Part shown: positions 1-8,977 of the stretch, piece after piece | Position numbering within the stretch: the stretch's first letter is position 1 | Layout: each line of letters opens with the position of its first letter | NCBI GenBank assembly: GCA_024331095.1 | Contig: JANDJE010000003.1 | Location: forward strand, 1-35,767 | Source: Nitrospira sp. | GTDB lineage: Bacteria > Nitrospirota > Nitrospiria > Nitrospirales > Nitrospiraceae | Direction of reading: 5' to 3' | Length of the DNA: 35,767 nucleotides | The notes under the pieces: generated by a model | Told to the model about the DNA's origin: nothing | The model's input: the letters and a program-made list of their open reading frames with translations, nothing else | The model's database searches: none | Program-made: the position numbers and the translations under genes

Positions 1-186
1 TCGGTTTGGTCCGTCGTTGCTCAGAGAACTAACGGAACCAATACATCGTCTGGCGGCAATATTATAAGGGAGAGAAGAGGAGTGTAGTGCCGCACAATTG
101 CCTCTGTATTTTGGGGGCATCGCGAATCGATTCTTCGCTTCGCCATAGGAAGTGGATTTAGGATACGGAATTAACTCGGAGAGGGT

Positions 187-600
187 TCAGGCGCACACTT
201 TGACGATCGTGGCTGAAACCGAACGGAAATCGTCCAGTTGTTTGGTGATGATGGCCTGGACGATCTCCAGATTCAAGCGGGTGTATTCGTGGATCGCCAC
301 GTTGCGGAAGCCGACCATGCGTTGCATGCGAGCTGCGAGGTCTTCCGGGAGGATGCCCGCGGTGTGGAGAAGGGAGAATGCGTCACGGCTGTCCTGCGGT
401 ACGCCAAGCTTGCGCCGGCTCACGACGTACATGGCCAGATCGATCGCCGTTTCACAGGCTCGCTGCAGGTTGAGGATGATCGCGTCTTGCTTCGTTTGAT
501 TCCCGATCAGGTTCTGCTCGGCACCGGCGTACTCTTGTTCAATGCGGCAAAGGCACCGTTCAATACTTGCGGCCTTGTTGAGAATGACATCATCAGCCAT
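187..600 (-). CDS. hepT: HepT-like HEPN toxin (putative RNase)
   Basis: Small helical protein of 137 aa and likely toxin of a HEPN/MNT type toxin-antitoxin pair. The HEPN ribonuclease signature RX4HXY is complete: R99, H104, Y106 (RNVAIHEY). In characterised HepT proteins these residues form the RNA-cutting site of the dimer, and the Tyr is adenylylated by MntA. The start is placed at the ATG that overlaps the 3' end of mntA by 8 bp, which gives an N-terminus typical of the family. A longer frame begins 6 codons earlier inside mntA. The antitoxin gene lies directly upstream, so the two are probably translationally coupled. The family is clear from the motif; toxicity is inferred. Confidence 0.88.
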   Translation of the reverse strand: MADDVILNKAASIERCLCRIEQEYAGAEQNLIGNQTKQDAIILNLQRACETAIDLAMYVVSRRKLGVPQDSRDAFSLLHTAGILPEDLAARMQRMVGFRNVAIHEYTRLNLEIVQAIITKQLDDFRSVSATIVKVCA

Positions 601-988
601 AGACCAGCCCGCTCTCACCGATTCTTTTGAGGATCTCTCGCCGCTCTTCGTTCAGGCGGGCGTAGTCCGAATAGACGTACATTTCGAATGCTCGCCGGGC
701 TGATTCGTCCGGCGCGTCCAAGCATTCCCCAGTCGAGATCACTTGCATCCGCAGGACCGTTGATGCGGCACGTAGGTCCACAAGATCCACGTCGCGATGC
801 AGTCGGACGGCCAATTCCTGGGCAAGCTCAAAGCGGCGCAGATTCGGAATCGGATCTCGTGCAAGCACGGCGAGGTCTACGTCGCTGTCCGAGCGGGCAT
901 CTCCCTTCGCCTGTGAGCCGAACCGATAGAGCGCGATGAGGCCGGGAATCGCTCGTCGGACGTAATCGATCAATCTCTCATCATTCAT
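593..988 (-). CDS. mntA: MntA-like nucleotidyltransferase antitoxin
   Basis: Minimal nucleotidyltransferase of 131 aa. It carries the polymerase-beta-like signature GSX10DXD: G24-S25, D36, D38 (GSQAKGDARSDSDVDL). A further acidic residue in the DVDLVDL strand (D68 or D71) would complete the metal site. In the known system MntA transfers AMP to the Tyr of the HEPN RNase motif and so silences the toxin. It precedes hepT on the same strand with an 8-bp overlap, the usual antitoxin-first order. The pair faces away from hisH across a 143-bp intergenic region. The active-site residues look intact, so it is probably functional. Confidence 0.88.
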   Translation of the reverse strand: MNDERLIDYVRRAIPGLIALYRFGSQAKGDARSDSDVDLAVLARDPIPNLRRFELAQELAVRLHRDVDLVDLRAASTVLRMQVISTGECLDAPDESARRAFEMYVYSDYARLNEERREILKRIGESGLVYG

Positions 989-1013
989 GTCGGGCCTATG
1001 CGGCGACCGGTTC

Positions 1014-1042
1014 AGGCTACTGGTTCATCCGTGGCCTGTCAA
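1014..1042 (-). promoter_or_regulatory. candidate sigma70 promoter for mntA-hepT
   Basis: On the minus strand a perfect -35 TTGACA (1037-1042) is followed after 17 bp by TAGCCT (1014-1019), a 3/6 match to the -10 consensus. The predicted start would be near 1007, about 20 nt before the mntA ATG. The -35 is excellent and the -10 is mediocre. Confidence 0.42.
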
Positions 1043-1131
1043 TCTCCGGCCGTTCTCCCGAGATTGGTAGTGGCATGACATCCCGAGATACGGTATTGTT
1101 ACCCCCCTATGCGGCCGGGTAGTCTGTTCGT

Positions 1132-1743
1132 ATGATCGCGATCATCGACTATGGCATGGGCAACTTGCGCAGTGTCCACAAGGCCTTCGAGGCGGTGGGG
1201 CACCAGGCGGTGGTGACGCGAGATGCACGGGTCATCGGCGACGCGAGCCATGTCGTTCTGCCGGGAGTCGGAGCCTTCGGCGATTGCATGGCCAATATCG
1301 AGCGATATGGGCTGGTGGAGCCGATTCGCTCGTCGATCCGATCGGGCAAACCGTTTCTGGGGATTTGTCTGGGGCTGCAAGTGCTGTTCTCCGAGAGCGA
1401 AGAGTTCGGCCCGCATAAGGGGCTCGACATCGTTCACGGTACGGTGCGGCGATTTGCGGCGGGGCCCGAGCTGAAGGTGCCGCACATGGGGTGGAATCAG
1501 GTCCATTTTCAAGGGGTGTGTCCCCTGTTCGACGGCATCGCCGACGGTGCGGATTGGTACTTCGTGCACTCGTATTTCGTCGACCCCTGCGACAAACGGC
1601 TTGCCGCTTCGACGACGACGTACGGCCACTCTTTCGTCTCGAGCATTTGGAAGGACAATGTTGTGGCGTGCCAGTTCCATCCGGAAAAGAGTCAAGCCGT
1701 AGGGCTGCGATTGATCAAGAATTTCGGAGCGTGGCATGTCTAA
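1132..1743 (+). CDS. hisH: Imidazole glycerol phosphate synthase, glutaminase subunit HisH
   Basis: Class I glutamine amidotransferase of 203 aa. It releases ammonia from glutamine and passes it to HisF to make IGP and AICAR in histidine synthesis. The catalytic triad is visible: nucleophile C79 in GICLG, then H183 and E185 in FHPEKS. The N-terminus (IIDYGMGNLRSV) is canonical HisH and supports the ATG start. Length is normal. It is the first his gene in this cluster, and its 3' end overlaps the following lipoprotein gene by 8 bp, so the two are probably co-transcribed. Its partner HisF is encoded two genes downstream. Confidence 0.97.
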   Translation: MIAIIDYGMGNLRSVHKAFEAVGHQAVVTRDARVIGDASHVVLPGVGAFGDCMANIERYGLVEPIRSSIRSGKPFLGICLGLQVLFSESEEFGPHKGLDIVHGTVRRFAAGPELKVPHMGWNQVHFQGVCPLFDGIADGADWYFVHSYFVDPCDKRLAASTTTYGHSFVSSIWKDNVVACQFHPEKSQAVGLRLIKNFGAWHV

Positions 1744-2506
1744 ACGACTCGTCAAAATCAGGGGCGCACAAGCGCCCTCGTCCGGCGCCCGCCTCGTCAT
1801 GCGCGCCGTGATCCCCGTGATGCTGGCGTGGATCGTCGCCGGGTGCAGCGGATGGAAGGTCACAACGGCCTCGTCCGATCTTCTGCCTCGGTACACCGTT
1901 CGAACCCTTGCGCTGATTCCCTTCACCGCGATGACCACCCCGCAGATGCGCGATCAGGGCGACTTCTTTTTCTCGACTCCTCAAAGTCTTCGGCAACAGG
2001 ATCTGTCGGTGGCGGTGGCGTCCGACGTGGAGCCGAGGCCCAGGCAAGTCTCCGTAGTGCCCGACTATGCGGCGGAGCGCATCACGCAGTTGTTTTGGAA
2101 GCGCCTGCAATCGAGGGGAGGGGTGCGGGTGATACCGCCGGGCGACTCCGCTCAAGTCTTGGCCTCCGTGGTTTCCGAGACGACGGCCTCCACAACTCGG
2201 CCGGAAATCGCCGCCGCCGCGGTGGCGCGAAAGCTGAACGCGGACGCGGTCATGATCGGGCTTGTCTCGATGTATCAGGAGCGGGTCGGAAGCCGTCTCG
2301 GCGCGAACCCGGCGGCGTCCGTCGGGTTTGAAGTCAAGGTCGTGGCGACGGACGGACGGGTGCTGTGGGCGGGGAATTATTACGAACGGCAGCGTCCGTT
2401 GACGGAGGATTTCCTCGGCTTTGTACAACGGTTCGGGATGTTCGTGACGGCCGACGAATTGGCGGAGTACGGCGTTGACGCGATGTTGAAAGAATTCCCG
2501 TTCTGA
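1736..2506 (+). CDS. Putative lipoprotein of unknown function within the his operon
   Basis: Protein of 256 aa that I do not recognise. It has a basic N-terminus, a hydrophobic segment (about residues 22-36) and a lipobox IVAGC with the Cys at about residue 37, so it is probably a lipid-anchored envelope protein. The mature part mixes predicted beta strands and helices, for example RTLALIPF, ADAVMIGLV and VGFEVKVVATDGRVLWAGNYYE. This loosely recalls TolB-N/CsgG-like periplasmic lipoproteins, but that is only a resemblance. The start overlapping hisH is preferred because GGAG lies about 8 nt upstream. An internal ATG at 1799 would give a shorter, conventional signal peptide but lacks a ribosome site. 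It sits between hisH and hisA, 18 bp before hisA, with no obvious link to histidine synthesis. Confidence 0.8.
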   Translation: MSKRLVKIRGAQAPSSGARLVMRAVIPVMLAWIVAGCSGWKVTTASSDLLPRYTVRTLALIPFTAMTTPQMRDQGDFFFSTPQSLRQQDLSVAVASDVEPRPRQVSVVPDYAAERITQLFWKRLQSRGGVRVIPPGDSAQVLASVVSETTASTTRPEIAAAAVARKLNADAVMIGLVSMYQERVGSRLGANPAASVGFEVKVVATDGRVLWAGNYYERQRPLTEDFLGFVQRFGMFVTADELAEYGVDAMLKEFPF

Positions 2507-2524
2507 CCGGGCTATGGAGGTCAC

Positions 2525-3265
2525 GTGCTCGTCATTCCGGCGATCGATTTGAAAGACGGTCGTTGCGTGCGGTTGCGCCAAGGTGAGATGGCGGCCGAAA
2601 CCGTCTATTCGGATGATGTCCGAGCCGTGGCCGGAAGGTGGCAGGAGCAAGGAGCGGACCTGATTCATGTCGTGGATCTGAACGGGGCGGTGGACGGGAA
2701 GCCGCGCAACCTGCCCCAGATCGAAGCCGTTATGAAAACGGTCGGCGTCAACGTTCAGGTGGGAGGAGGCATTCGGTCGATTGAGACGGTTCGGCAGTAC
2801 CTCCGCGCCGGAGCGTCGCGCGTCGTGCTTGGCACGGCCGCCCTGACGGATCGGGCGTTTCTCGAACGGGCGTGCCGGGAATTTCCGCGGCGCATCGTGT
2901 TGGGGCTCGACGCACGAAACGGCAACGTGGCGGTGAAGGGCTGGACGGAAGTGTCGGATGTGAGGGCGGTCGATCTGCTGAAAGAGCTGTCCGGTTTCGC
3001 GCTCGGGGCCGTGATCTACACGGATATTGCGCGCGACGGTATGTTGAGCGGGCCGAACATTCCGGCCTTGGAAGAGATCGTCGCTTCTTCGCCGTTTCCG
3101 GTGATCGCGTCGGGCGGGATCAGCAAAATCGACGATCTGTTGGCGGTTCGGTCGCTCGGATCTCGTGTGGAAGGGGCGATCGTGGGCAAGGCTCTGTATG
3201 ATGGAATGTTGGATTATCGGGCCGCCGTGGCGGCCCTCAGTAAGGAGTCGAAGAGTGAAGGGTAA
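2525..3265 (+). CDS. hisA: ProFAR isomerase HisA
   Basis: Phosphoribosylformimino-AICAR-phosphate isomerase of 246 aa, a (beta/alpha)8 barrel that performs the Amadori rearrangement of ProFAR to PRFAR. The catalytic Asp pair is present: D8 in IPAIDLKDG and D129 in VLGLDARNG. Phosphate-binding glycines are seen in VGGGIR and ASGGIS. The start is GTG with GGAGG just upstream. The last codons run into a repeat-like intergenic stretch. HisA supplies the substrate of HisF/HisH, encoded either side. Confidence 0.97.
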   Translation: MLVIPAIDLKDGRCVRLRQGEMAAETVYSDDVRAVAGRWQEQGADLIHVVDLNGAVDGKPRNLPQIEAVMKTVGVNVQVGGGIRSIETVRQYLRAGASRVVLGTAALTDRAFLERACREFPRRIVLGLDARNGNVAVKGWTEVSDVRAVDLLKELSGFALGAVIYTDIARDGMLSGPNIPALEEIVASSPFPVIASGGISKIDDLLAVRSLGSRVEGAIVGKALYDGMLDYRAAVAALSKESKSEG

Positions 3266-3286
3266 GGGAAGAGCCGGCTTTCGCCG

Positions 3287-3321
3287 TCACGCCTGACCCC
3301 TCACGTTTCACTTTTCACGGG
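3287..3321 (+). repeat. TCAC heptad tandem repeat between hisA and hisF
   Basis: Five consecutive 7-bp units, each starting TSAC or TCAC: TCACGCC, TGACCCC, TCACGTT, TCACTTT, TCACGGG. They end six bases before the hisF start codon. A purine-rich GTGAAGGGTAAGGG stretch at the end of hisA (about 3255-3268) is roughly complementary and could pair with the repeat. Its function is unknown. Confidence 0.6.
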
Positions 3322-3326
3322 TTATC

Positions 3327-4109
3327 GTGTTGACCAAGCGCATCATTCCCTGTCTGGACGTCAAAGACGGTCGCGTGGTCAAGGGGGTCGGCTTCGTGGG
3401 CCTTCGGGATGCGGGCGATCCGGTCGAGGCGGCGGCGCTCTACGACCGCGAAGGCGCGGACGAGCTCTGCTTTTTGGATATTACGGCGTCGCATGAGAAC
3501 CGGAACACCATCATCGACGTGGTCGAACGGACGGCGGGCTGTGTCTTTATGCCTGTGACGGTCGGCGGCGGCGTGCGCGGGCTCGACGATATTCGGAGAT
3601 TGTTGAACGCCGGGGCGGACAAGGTGAGCATCAACACGGCCGCGGTGGAGCGGCCCGAGTTTGTCAGGGAGGCAGCCCGTCGGTTCGGCACGCAGTGCAT
3701 CGTCGTGGCCATTGACGCCAAGCGAGGATCCATGGTGGGCGGTTGGCAGGTCTTCACCCACGGAGGGCGCAAGCCGTCGGGACTGGACGTCGTGGAATGG
3801 GCGAAGCGGATGCAAGACTATGGAGCGGGCGAGCTTTTAGTGACCAGCATGGACGAGGACGGCCGGCAGAGCGGGTATGATCTTGAGCTGACGGCCGCCG
3901 TGTCGGAGCGAGTATCGATCCCCGTGATCGCGTCGGGCGGAGTCGGGACGTTGGAACATCTGTACGACGGATTCGTCAAGGGCAAGGCGGATGCGGTTTT
4001 GGCCGCGTCCATCTTTCACTTCAGAAAGTTTACGATCTCGCAGGCGAAGGCGTTTTTGAAAGAACGCGGCATCCCCGTGCGATCGGATTTCTTGGCGCGA
4101 GCGGCATGA
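3327..4109 (+). CDS. hisF: Imidazole glycerol phosphate synthase, cyclase subunit HisF
   Basis: Cyclase of 260 aa that joins PRFAR with ammonia from HisH to give imidazole glycerol phosphate and AICAR. Catalytic D11 (PCLDVKDG) and D130 (VAIDAKRG) are both present, as are the phosphate-binding loops VGGGVRG and ASGGVG. The start is taken as GTG because the next residues ([14 protein letters not shown]) match the family N-terminus. No strong Shine-Dalgarno is seen; the upstream bases are the TCAC heptad repeat. hisIE begins 4 bp after the stop. Confidence 0.97.
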   Translation: MLTKRIIPCLDVKDGRVVKGVGFVGLRDAGDPVEAAALYDREGADELCFLDITASHENRNTIIDVVERTAGCVFMPVTVGGGVRGLDDIRRLLNAGADKVSINTAAVERPEFVREAARRFGTQCIVVAIDAKRGSMVGGWQVFTHGGRKPSGLDVVEWAKRMQDYGAGELLVTSMDEDGRQSGYDLELTAAVSERVSIPVIASGGVGTLEHLYDGFVKGKADAVLAASIFHFRKFTISQAKAFLKERGIPVRSDFLARAA

Positions 4110-4113
4110 ACCC

Positions 4114-4779
4114 ATGAGCGATGAACCGGCAAATCGGTTGAAGCTCGATGAGAAAGGCCTTCTTCCGGCCGTCGTGCAGGACTGGCTCGACGGGTCCGTG
4201 TTGATGGTGGGCTATATGAATCAAGAGGCCATCGCCAAGACGCTTGAGACCAAGGGCGTCCATTTCTGGAGCCGGTCCCGCAAGAGGCTGTGGGAGAAGG
4301 GCGAAACGTCCGGTCACAAGCTTCGCGTGAAGGACTTGTTCATTGATTGCGATCGCGACACGATTTTGGTCAAGGTGCAGGCGGAAGGTCCGGTCTGTCA
4401 TACGGGGGAACGGGCGTGTTTCTTTTCCAGGCTTGACGATCGGGGACAGGTCGCCGAGTCTCCGACGCAAGATGCGGCGGGCGGGATTCTCGAAGCGATT
4501 CTGCGGACGATCCGTGATCGCCGGGCCCATCCGCGGGCCGGATCGTATACGACGAAGCTGTTTGAAGGGGGACAGGATCGAATTCTGAAAAAAGTGGTGG
4601 AGGAAGCGGGAGAGGTGCTCTTGGCCTCCAAGGGGGGGAAGAAAGAAGAGATTATCTACGAAACGGCGGATTTGGTGTTTCACGCCTTGATGGTGCTGGG
4701 ATACCACGACGTGGCGCTTCAGGACATTTATGCCGAATTAGGCAGGCGGTTCGGCCGATCCGGCGTGAGGGATGAATAA
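4114..4779 (+). CDS. hisI: Bifunctional PR-AMP cyclohydrolase / PR-ATP pyrophosphatase HisIE
   Basis: Fusion of 221 aa catalysing the second and third steps of histidine synthesis. Residues about 1-110 are HisI, with conserved MVGYMNQEA, FWSRSR, the metal-binding Asp/Cys cluster DCDRDT and CH(T)GERACFF. Residues about 125-215 are HisE, an all-alpha NTP pyrophosphatase with the acidic motif KKVVEEAGEV and YETADLVFH. The domain order HisI-HisE is that of enterobacterial HisI(E). It follows hisF by 4 bp, which indicates one operon. Confidence 0.96.
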   Translation: MSDEPANRLKLDEKGLLPAVVQDWLDGSVLMVGYMNQEAIAKTLETKGVHFWSRSRKRLWEKGETSGHKLRVKDLFIDCDRDTILVKVQAEGPVCHTGERACFFSRLDDRGQVAESPTQDAAGGILEAILRTIRDRRAHPRAGSYTTKLFEGGQDRILKKVVEEAGEVLLASKGGKKEEIIYETADLVFHALMVLGYHDVALQDIYAELGRRFGRSGVRDE

Positions 4780-4852
4780 CAGGTCGTCGGGGCCGGCAAA
4801 ATCAACCGGTTTGGGCGGACCGCCGTTCATTATGCGGGAGGTCGAGGCGACG

Positions 4853-5197
4853 ATGAGTGACTGTCTTTTTTGCAAAATTGTGGAAAAACAGATTCCGGCC
4901 AAGGTCGTTCATGAAGACGACCAGACCTTGGCTTTTGACGACATTCATCCTCAGGCGCCCGTCCATACGCTGGTCATTCCGAAGAGGCACATCGCGGCCG
5001 TTCAGGACTGTGAGGAGCAGGATCAAGCTCTGCTGGGGCGGCTTCTATTGACCTGCGCGAAAGTAGCGCAACTGAAAGGCGTAGCCGAATCGGGCTATCG
5101 CATTGTCACGAACACGGGGAAAAACGGGGGGCAAACGGTTTTTCACCTGCATCTTCATGTCACCGGCGGGCGCCGGATGAGTTGGCCGCCGGGCTAA
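4853..5197 (+). CDS. HIT family (HinT-like) nucleotide-binding protein
   Basis: Histidine-triad protein of 114 aa, probably a purine nucleoside phosphoramidase. It starts with the typical SDCLFCKIVEKQIPA segment and ends with the triad FHLHLHV, followed by GGR and W-PPG, as in HinT. The frame is open back to an ATG overlapping hisIE by 8 bp. The start here is preferred because it gives the family N-terminus and has GAGG six bases upstream. It probably belongs to the his transcript. HIT genes after hisE/hisIE are a recurrent arrangement in bacteria. Confidence 0.94.
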   Translation: MSDCLFCKIVEKQIPAKVVHEDDQTLAFDDIHPQAPVHTLVIPKRHIAAVQDCEEQDQALLGRLLLTCAKVAQLKGVAESGYRIVTNTGKNGGQTVFHLHLHVTGGRRMSWPPG

Positions 5198-5215
5198 TCA
5201 CCGGTTCCCCAAAAT

Positions 5216-5245
5216 TTGACAGATTTTCAAACCGTCTGTTATCCT
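5216..5245 (+). promoter_or_regulatory. Predicted sigma70 promoter for dnaG-rpoD
   Basis: Perfect -35 TTGACA (5216-5221), 18 bp spacer, extended TG-N and -10 TATCCT (5240-5245). Predicted transcription starts near 5252, about 55 nt before the dnaG start. It lies in the 109-bp gap after the HIT gene. Confidence 0.7.
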
Positions 5246-5306
5246 GCTCGGTCGATTTTTCCAGACAAGTGGGCTGCCTTGTCTAAATCGGGGGTGGCGA
5301 AACGAT

Positions 5307-7148
5307 TTGGGAGCTGCGACTCCGGTGGGTCACGGTTTGATCTCTGATAACATCATCGACCGAATCAAAGATCGAGTCGATATCGTCGACGTCGTGAGCC
5401 ACCACGTGGCCTTGACAAAAACGGGTCAGAATTTCAAAGGGTTGTGTCCATTCCACCAAGAAAAAACTCCCTCGTTTATCGTCAATCCATCCCGGCAAAT
5501 TTTCCATTGTTTCGGCTGCGGAGCCGGTGGAAACGTCTTCACTTTTTTGACCAGACTCACCGGCGCGAATTTCCCGGAGGTGGTTCGGGAATTGGGGCAA
5601 AAGGTCGGGGTCGAGGTTGCGGAGGCACCAGCCGTTTCGGGCAATCATGCGGAGCTGACCCGGCGAATCGAACGCCTCAATCAAGCCGCTGCCGCCTGGT
5701 TCAGGCATAATCTGCGCGACGCCAAGCTTGGCGCCGCCGGAAGGTCGTACCTGGAAAAACGCGGGATTCAATCGAGTGTCATCGATCGGTTTGGGATCGG
5801 CGTGGCCCCTCCCGAGTGGGACGGCTTGTTCAAGACATTGACCAAGCAGGGATTTGCTCCGGCCGATGTCGCGAGCGCCGGCTTGTTGGTAGCGCGGGAG
5901 GGAGGGAGCGGCTTTTACGATCGGTTTCGCGGACGAATCATGTTCGCGATCACCGACCTGCGAAAGCGCGTGGTCGGATTTGGCGGACGGGTGTTGGACG
6001 ACGCTGTGCCTAAGTATCTGAATTCCCCTGATACCCCGCTGTTCAAAAAAGGGCACACCTTGTTTGCGCTCGATCAGGCGCGGGAGGCGATCGTTCGAAC
6101 GAAGACCGCCATCGTTGTCGAGGGGTATTTTGACGCGATCGCGCTTCATCAGGCCGGGTTGACGCATGCGGTCGCGACGTTGGGCACGGCGTTGACGCCG
6201 GAACACGTCCAAGCCTTGCGGCGGTTCGCCGATCATATCGTGTTGGTTTTCGATCCCGATGCCGCAGGGGTACGGGCCGCGCTAAGGGGATTGGATCTCT
6301 TCGTCAACAGCGGATTGGACGTCAAGGTGGTCACGTTGCCGGCCGGAGAAGACCCCGATACGTTCGTGCGAAAAGCGGGCGTGACGGCGTTCGCCTCATT
6401 GGAGGCGGCCGCTCCAAGCCTTCTGGATTATGTGTTGGACCATACGATTCGGCAGGCGGAAAACGGCTCATTGGAAAGCCGGATCAGAAGCGTGGACGAA
6501 GTCCTGCGCATCGTGCAGAAAAGCGAGCATCCGCTCGAGCGGGAAGAACGCATCAAGATCGTGGCCGAACGATTGGAAATCAGCCAAAGCCGATTGATCG
6601 AGCGGTATCCGAGACTCCAGGGCCGGCATTCGCAAGGCGCGGGCTCTCATGAGCAGGCGGCGCGGGGCATCGCCTTTTCCGCCGCATTCAAAAGAGCGCC
6701 GGAAGAACGGGATCTTGCCTTGCTGCTGTTGCACGGTCGATTGTCGCCCGCCGAGGTTCGGCGATTGAGACCCGAAACGTTCACCGTCGCCCCTTGTAGG
6801 AAACTTGTGCAGATGGCCTTGGCCCATCTGGACCGTGAAGGGCGTGTCGGCCTCGACGATTTGGTGAGCGAAGCGTCCGATGATCCGGACTGTGGTCCTC
6901 TGGCCACGGAATTGTCCGTCCGCGACGATCATTTTGACGACGTTCCGGCCCACGTCAAGGCCTGTTTGGACGTGCTTGATCGGAAATACGCGGATCAAAT
7001 GTTGAGGGACCTGATCGCCAGGCTGAAGGCCGCCGAGCGGGCAGGACAGGTGGAGGAAGCGCGGACGTTGAACGTGCAAATCAATGAATGGCGGATCCGA
7101 AAAGCCGGTGCGCCACCCGCCGGAGCGGTGTCCTTGGCGAAGGAGTAG
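5307..7148 (+). CDS. dnaG: DNA primase DnaG
   Basis: Replicative primase of 613 aa that makes RNA primers at the fork with the DnaB helicase. The CHC2 zinc ribbon is intact (C47, H50, C68, C71; CPFH and CFGCG). The catalytic core has the TOPRIM motifs VVEGYFD and VFDPDAAG. The C-terminal region (about 430-613) is helical and would bind DnaB. The start is uncertain: TTG at 5307 follows a G-rich stretch by about 10 nt, while in-frame GTG 5325 and TTG 5337 would shorten the protein slightly and still keep the zinc finger. rpoD starts 2 bp after the stop, the conserved primase-sigma factor pairing. Confidence 0.96.
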   Translation: MGAATPVGHGLISDNIIDRIKDRVDIVDVVSHHVALTKTGQNFKGLCPFHQEKTPSFIVNPSRQIFHCFGCGAGGNVFTFLTRLTGANFPEVVRELGQKVGVEVAEAPAVSGNHAELTRRIERLNQAAAAWFRHNLRDAKLGAAGRSYLEKRGIQSSVIDRFGIGVAPPEWDGLFKTLTKQGFAPADVASAGLLVAREGGSGFYDRFRGRIMFAITDLRKRVVGFGGRVLDDAVPKYLNSPDTPLFKKGHTLFALDQAREAIVRTKTAIVVEGYFDAIALHQAGLTHAVATLGTALTPEHVQALRRFADHIVLVFDPDAAGVRAALRGLDLFVNSGLDVKVVTLPAGEDPDTFVRKAGVTAFASLEAAAPSLLDYVLDHTIRQAENGSLESRIRSVDEVLRIVQKSEHPLEREERIKIVAERLEISQSRLIERYPRLQGRHSQGAGSHEQAARGIAFSAAFKRAPEERDLALLLLHGRLSPAEVRRLRPETFTVAPCRKLVQMALAHLDREGRVGLDDLVSEASDDPDCGPLATELSVRDDHFDDVPAHVKACLDVLDRKYADQMLRDLIARLKAAERAGQVEEARTLNVQINEWRIRKAGAPPAGAVSLAKE

Positions 7149-7150
7149 TC

Positions 7151-8968
7151 ATGCCGAAACAGGAATTGCTTGGAGAGGTGAAAAAACTGATCGCGCTCGG
7201 AAAGGAAAAGGGGTTCCTGACCTATGACGAGCTCAACAGCACGCTGCCCGCGGAATTTGTGTCTTCCGACCAATTCGGTAACATCATGACGATGTTCGGC
7301 GAAATGGACATCGAAATCGTCGACGGCGCGGAGGGAGATCGGATCCGCAAACGACCGGACAACGGCGAGATCGGCGACGAAAGCGAAGAGGTGGAGCTGG
7401 AGCCCGAGGAGGAGAACGAGAAGCCGATCGATCTGTCGCCGGGCGCGCTGAGTCGGACGGACGATCCGGTGCGGCTTTATCTCAAAGAAATGGGCAGCGT
7501 CGCGTTGCTCAGCCGAGAGGGCGAAATCGAAATCGCCAAACGAATCGAAGAGGGCAAAAAAGACATCGCCTCGGTGATCTACGGCATGCCGATGACCATC
7601 GAGTTCGTCTTGGCGCTGCGGGATCAACTCAAAGACGCCACCATCGATGTCCGAGAGATCGTGCCCATCCAAGAACAGGGGGAAGAATTTGACGAGGATC
7701 AGCAGCCCGTGGAGCGGGATTATGAAGAGCTGCGCCTCAAAACATTGGAGGCTTTGAGCGCGGTCCGCAAGGTTTCGCTGCAACTGAAGGCGCTGGTGGA
7801 AAAGGGCAGGCACATCGGCAGCGATCCGGCGAAACAGAAGAAATTCAAGAAGCAGTTCGAGATCGTGCGCCAACAGGTCGTGGACAAAATCGAATCCGTC
7901 AACCTCCATGGAGTCCTGAAAGATCGCATGGTTCAACGGGTGCGTGACTTGGCCGCGCAGATTCGTGCTTCGGAGCGCGAAATCGTGCAGTGCCAGCGGA
8001 GGCTCGGCGTGGGTGGAGAGGCGGGCGCGGAGTTGCTCAAGCGATTGTGCCGGACCCGTCAGGATTTTTTGGCGGTCAAGCGAAAGACCGGCCTGTCGGA
8101 AGAGACGCTGCTGGACATCAAAAAAGTTTATCAGGCGGCCAAGGCCAAAATCCGCCAACTTGAAGAGGAGGAGGCGCTGGTTCCCGCCGAAGAAATCAAG
8201 GAGGCCGTCAAACAGCTCGATGTCGCCGAAGAAAAAGTGAAGCGGGGCAAGGCGGAGTTGGTCGAAGCGAATCTTCGCCTGGTGGTCAGCATCGCCAAGA
8301 AGTACACCAATCGAGGGCTCCAATTTCTGGATCTTATCCAGGAAGGCAATATCGGATTGATGAAAGCGGTGGATAAATTCGAATACAAGCGCGGCTACAA
8401 GTTCAGCACCTATGCCACGTGGTGGATCCGCCAGGCGATTACGCGGGCCATCGCCGACCAGGCGCGAACCATCAGAATCCCCGTTCACATGATTGAGACG
8501 ATCAACAAGCTCGTCCGCACGTCGCGTCATCTCGTGCAGAAGCTCGGTCGCGAGCCGTTGCCGGAAGAAATCGCCGAGCGCATGGATTTGCCGTTGGACA
8601 AAGTGCGAAAGATCCTCAAGATCGCCCGGGAGCCGATTTCGCTCGAAACGCCGATCGGAGAGGAAGAAGACAGTCATTTGGGCGACTTTATCGAAGACAA
8701 AAAAGCCGTTTCTCCGCTAGAGGCCGCGATTCGGTACGATTTGCAACGGCAGATCAACAGCGCGCTGGAGACCTTGACGCCGAGAGAGGAAAAAGTCCTG
8801 CGCAAACGATTCGGAATCGGCGAGGCCACAGACCACACGCTTGAAGAAGTGGGACAGGATTTCGAGGTCACACGCGAACGGATCAGGCAGATCGAAGCCA
8901 AAGCATTGCGGAAATTGCGGCATCCGAGCCGCAGCAAAAAGCTGCGAAGTTTCGTGGAGAGCTTGTAG
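7151..8968 (+). CDS. rpoD: RNA polymerase primary sigma factor RpoD (sigma70)
   Basis: Housekeeping sigma factor of 605 aa. Region 1.1 occupies about residues 1-85. Region 1.2 begins near [12 protein letters not shown], followed by a long charged non-conserved region. Region 2 ([22 protein letters not shown] and [13 protein letters not shown]) recognises the -10 element. Region 3 is HMIETINKL. Region 4.2 ([22 protein letters not shown]) binds the -35. The ATG has AAGGAG five bases upstream; an earlier in-frame ATG inside dnaG is disregarded. The sigma70-type promoters found elsewhere in this window fit its expected specificity. Confidence 0.98.
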   Translation: MPKQELLGEVKKLIALGKEKGFLTYDELNSTLPAEFVSSDQFGNIMTMFGEMDIEIVDGAEGDRIRKRPDNGEIGDESEEVELEPEEENEKPIDLSPGALSRTDDPVRLYLKEMGSVALLSREGEIEIAKRIEEGKKDIASVIYGMPMTIEFVLALRDQLKDATIDVREIVPIQEQGEEFDEDQQPVERDYEELRLKTLEALSAVRKVSLQLKALVEKGRHIGSDPAKQKKFKKQFEIVRQQVVDKIESVNLHGVLKDRMVQRVRDLAAQIRASEREIVQCQRRLGVGGEAGAELLKRLCRTRQDFLAVKRKTGLSEETLLDIKKVYQAAKAKIRQLEEEEALVPAEEIKEAVKQLDVAEEKVKRGKAELVEANLRLVVSIAKKYTNRGLQFLDLIQEGNIGLMKAVDKFEYKRGYKFSTYATWWIRQAITRAIADQARTIRIPVHMIETINKLVRTSRHLVQKLGREPLPEEIAERMDLPLDKVRKILKIAREPISLETPIGEEEDSHLGDFIEDKKAVSPLEAAIRYDLQRQINSALETLTPREEKVLRKRFGIGEATDHTLEEVGQDFEVTRERIRQIEAKALRKLRHPSRSKKLRSFVESL

Positions 8969-8977
8969 AAGGCCGAT

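Noticed and set aside
1..186. Left-edge non-coding stretch downstream of hepT
   Set aside because: No gene, terminator, repeat or att-like sequence could be recognised; short open frames here are unsupported.
7088..7150. Earlier in-frame ATG for rpoD inside dnaG
   Set aside because: The extra residues are not sigma-like, and the ATG at 7151 has a perfect AAGGAG at normal spacing.
6995..8677. 560-codon open frame on the strand opposite rpoD
   Set aside because: It is a shadow of the rpoD reading frame in GC-rich DNA and its product matches no family. The same applies to long antisense frames over ilvB, mreB, mrdA and rng.
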